DNA of 64,000 nucleotides from Flavobacterium sandaracinum (lineage in GTDB: Bacteria; Bacteroidota; Bacteroidia; Flavobacteriales; Flavobacteriaceae). The position numbers and the translations under genes were made by a program. The notes under the pieces were generated by a model. That model made no database searches, was not told the origin of the DNA, and saw nothing but the letters and a program-made list of their open reading frames with translations. Where the stretch lies: positions 372,001-436,000 of the forward strand of contig NZ_SMFN01000001.1 in assembly GCF_004349135.1 (NCBI RefSeq). The letters run 5' to 3'. How positions within the stretch are numbered: position 1 is the first letter of the stretch; the number at the start of each line of letters is the position of its first letter. Positions 62,703-64,000 of the stretch are shown piece by piece.

Positions 62703-63443
62703 ATGCTAAAAGTCATCACATTAATTACCAAATTCATTCTGGTTGTCTTAACTGCTTTGTTATTTGCTTCTTGCAACCACTCCATTAATTTGAATTCAAT
62801 AGAAGGAAGCGGCAATATCACAACCGAGAAAAGAAATGTTGACGATGATTTCAAAAGCATAGAAGTCAACAATTCTATCGACCTTGTCATCGAACAATCA
62901 GATAAAACGGAAATAGTGGTTGAAGCTGATGATAATTTACAAAAACACATTACTACCAAAGTAGAAAATGGAACTCTTGTTATTTCATTTGATAAAAATT
63001 CATTCTCTACTGCAGGTTCTAAAAAAGTAACGGTAAAAATGCCAATAATTGATGAATTAGAAGCTACAAGCAGCGCAACAATCACGAGCAAAAATACGCT
63101 GAAAGGTGAAAACATCCGCTTGAATACTTCTAGCGCGGGTTCCATTGATATCAGTATAGAATCGGATAATATTACTTGCGATACCAGTAGCGGAAGCACG
63201 ATAACAATTAACGGAAAAGCACTTCAAATGAAAACCACTGCATCAAGTGGCAGCGAAATTAATGCTGATAAATTATTGGCCAACGAAATCACTGCGGATG
63301 TTTCCAGTGGAGCTTCCATAACTGTTCATCCTATAGTAAAATTAGTTGCACAAGCATCCAGCGGAGGAAATATCTCCTACGTCGTACAACCAAAATCGAT
63401 ACAAAAAGACACAAGTTCTGGAGGAAGCATAAGCCGAGAATAA
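62703..63443 (+). CDS. Head-GIN domain (DUF2807) lipoprotein
   Basis: A 246-aa protein with a lipoprotein signal: LTKFILVVLTALLFASC, Cys at the end of the lipobox. The body is a beta-helical DUF2807 head-GIN domain (SIEGSGNITTEKRNVDDDFKSIEVNNSIDLVIEQSDKTEIVVEADD) followed by repetitive SSAGSIDISIESD and SSGSTITINGKA rungs. The family is common in Bacteroidota and often follows PspC. The function is not established. It is the third gene of the padR operon. Confidence 0.9.
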   Translation: MLKVITLITKFILVVLTALLFASCNHSINLNSIEGSGNITTEKRNVDDDFKSIEVNNSIDLVIEQSDKTEIVVEADDNLQKHITTKVENGTLVISFDKNSFSTAGSKKVTVKMPIIDELEATSSATITSKNTLKGENIRLNTSSAGSIDISIESDNITCDTSSGSTITINGKALQMKTTASSGSEINADKLLANEITADVSSGASITVHPIVKLVAQASSGGNISYVVQPKSIQKDTSSGGSISRE

Positions 63444-63468
63444 GAAATGCTCCAAGTAAAATAATTGA

Positions 63469-63500
63469 AATCATCCATCACAAGTGGATGATTTTTTTAT
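63469..63500 (+). terminator. Terminator of the padR operon
   Basis: AATCATCCA (63469-63477) pairs with TGGATGATT (63485-63493), and the stem continues into a T-run. It overlaps the -7 box of the next gene. Confidence 0.85.
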
Positions 63501-63505
63501 ATTTG
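63498..63505 (+). promoter_or_regulatory. -7 box of the second head-GIN gene
   Basis: TATATTTG at 63498-63505 matches TAnnTTTG, 22 bp before the ATG. A -33 TTG at the expected distance is not clear. Confidence 0.5.
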
Positions 63506-63527
63506 TGTAGACTCAAACCAATTCATC

Positions 63528-64000
63528 ATGAAAAAATATACAGTTATACTCCTGCTCCTTTTATCAACTACATTGACTTTGGCACAGAAAAAGGAAAAAA
63601 TTAAAGGATCAAAAACAGTTACTGTTGCCCAACGAGAAGTGGGAAATTTTGATGCATTAATAGTTGAAGACAACTTAGAAGTTCATTTGCAAAGAGGCGA
63701 ACGAACCGAACTACAAATCGAAGCCGATGACAACTTGCACGATATTATTTCATTGGATTTAAGTGACAACACTTTGCGCGTTTATACTACAAAGCAAGCT
63801 ACAAATTACAAAAAAATCATTGTGAGAGTTACCTATACCAAAGATTTGAATCTCATTACCTCAAAAGATGAATCGACAGTTAATGCAATACAAGAACTTT
63901 TATTAAATACCATTACACTAAAAGCACATGACGCTTCCAAATTGTTTTTGAACGTGAACACCAAGGATTTTTTACTTCAAGCAGATGATAAATCAAAAAC
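63528..64000 (+). CDS. Second head-GIN domain (DUF2807) protein, 3' end outside window
   Basis: ATG at 63528, signal peptide MKKYTVILLLLLSTTLTLAQ, then KGSKTVTVAQREVGNFDALIVEDNLEVHLQRGERTELQIEADDNLHDIISLDL, the head-GIN start, like the preceding lipoprotein gene but with a normal (non-lipid) signal peptide. The frame is open to base 64000, 157 codons. It has its own -7 box, so it is not simply the fourth gene of the padR operon. Function unknown. Confidence 0.85.
   Translation, partial: MKKYTVILLLLLSTTLTLAQKKEKIKGSKTVTVAQREVGNFDALIVEDNLEVHLQRGERTELQIEADDNLHDIISLDLSDNTLRVYTTKQATNYKKIIVRVTYTKDLNLITSKDESTVNAIQELLLNTITLKAHDASKLFLNVNTKDFLLQADDKSK

Overview
The window is chromosomal DNA of a Flavobacterium-like member of the Bacteroidota. 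The evidence is the AT-rich composition, promoters of the form TTG-N19/20-TAnnTTTG (before HU, a tRNA and a secreted peptidase), type IX secretion (T9SS) cargo with type A and type B C-terminal sorting domains next to a PorP/SprF protein, SprB-type adhesin repeats, and families typical of the phylum (DUF4290, PspC/head-GIN, START-like).

Region 1 (1-9577) is a housekeeping backbone: a cation efflux protein cut by the window edge, MurA with Asp in place of the fosfomycin-target Cys, DUF4290 and DUF493 proteins, a P-loop ATPase, RecQ, Fmt, an HU protein, YqgE, a class IV aminotransferase and a START-like protein.

Region 2 (9578-27631) is an 18.0 kb integrative island in the 3' half of a tRNA-Met(CAT) gene. 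A perfect 44-bp direct repeat (9609-9652 and 27588-27631) marks attL and attR. From the left it carries a tyrosine integrase, a GIY-YIG gene broken by an amber codon, and a leftward type I restriction-modification operon. In transcription order that operon is a one-TRD HsdS, HsdM, an AlbA/Schlafen-type ATP-binding protein, a two-TRD HsdS, an OLD-family ATPase/nuclease, HsdR and a YgjP-like metallopeptidase. After a divergent unknown gene comes a rightward module resembling excision and replication functions: HTH, ribbon-helix-helix, AAA_25 ATPase, a small protein and a zinc-finger/Toprim primase-like protein, with two large inverted repeats. I see no relaxase, conjugation or capsid genes, so it looks like a helper-dependent island carrying defence cargo.

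Region 3 (27632-30392) holds a class II Fic protein between sequence-repeat-rich noncoding stretches. Region 4 (30393-58690) is a surface-protein region: PorP/SprF with a 2988-aa type B adhesin on the minus strand, then on the plus strand an M14 carboxypeptidase, a small membrane protein, and two giant LamG-containing T9SS proteins. Between them, at 45810-45945, lie two tandem 20-codon ORFs for nearly identical, very hydrophobic peptides. Their differences are mostly synonymous or conservative, so they look like genuine undescribed microproteins; this is the most novel signal in the window.

Region 5 (58691-64000) has a small Cys/Lys-rich secreted protein, a DUF4442 protein, a DUF4870 membrane protein, a dispersed repeat-like element, and a PadR-PspC-head-GIN operon followed by a second head-GIN gene cut by the window edge.
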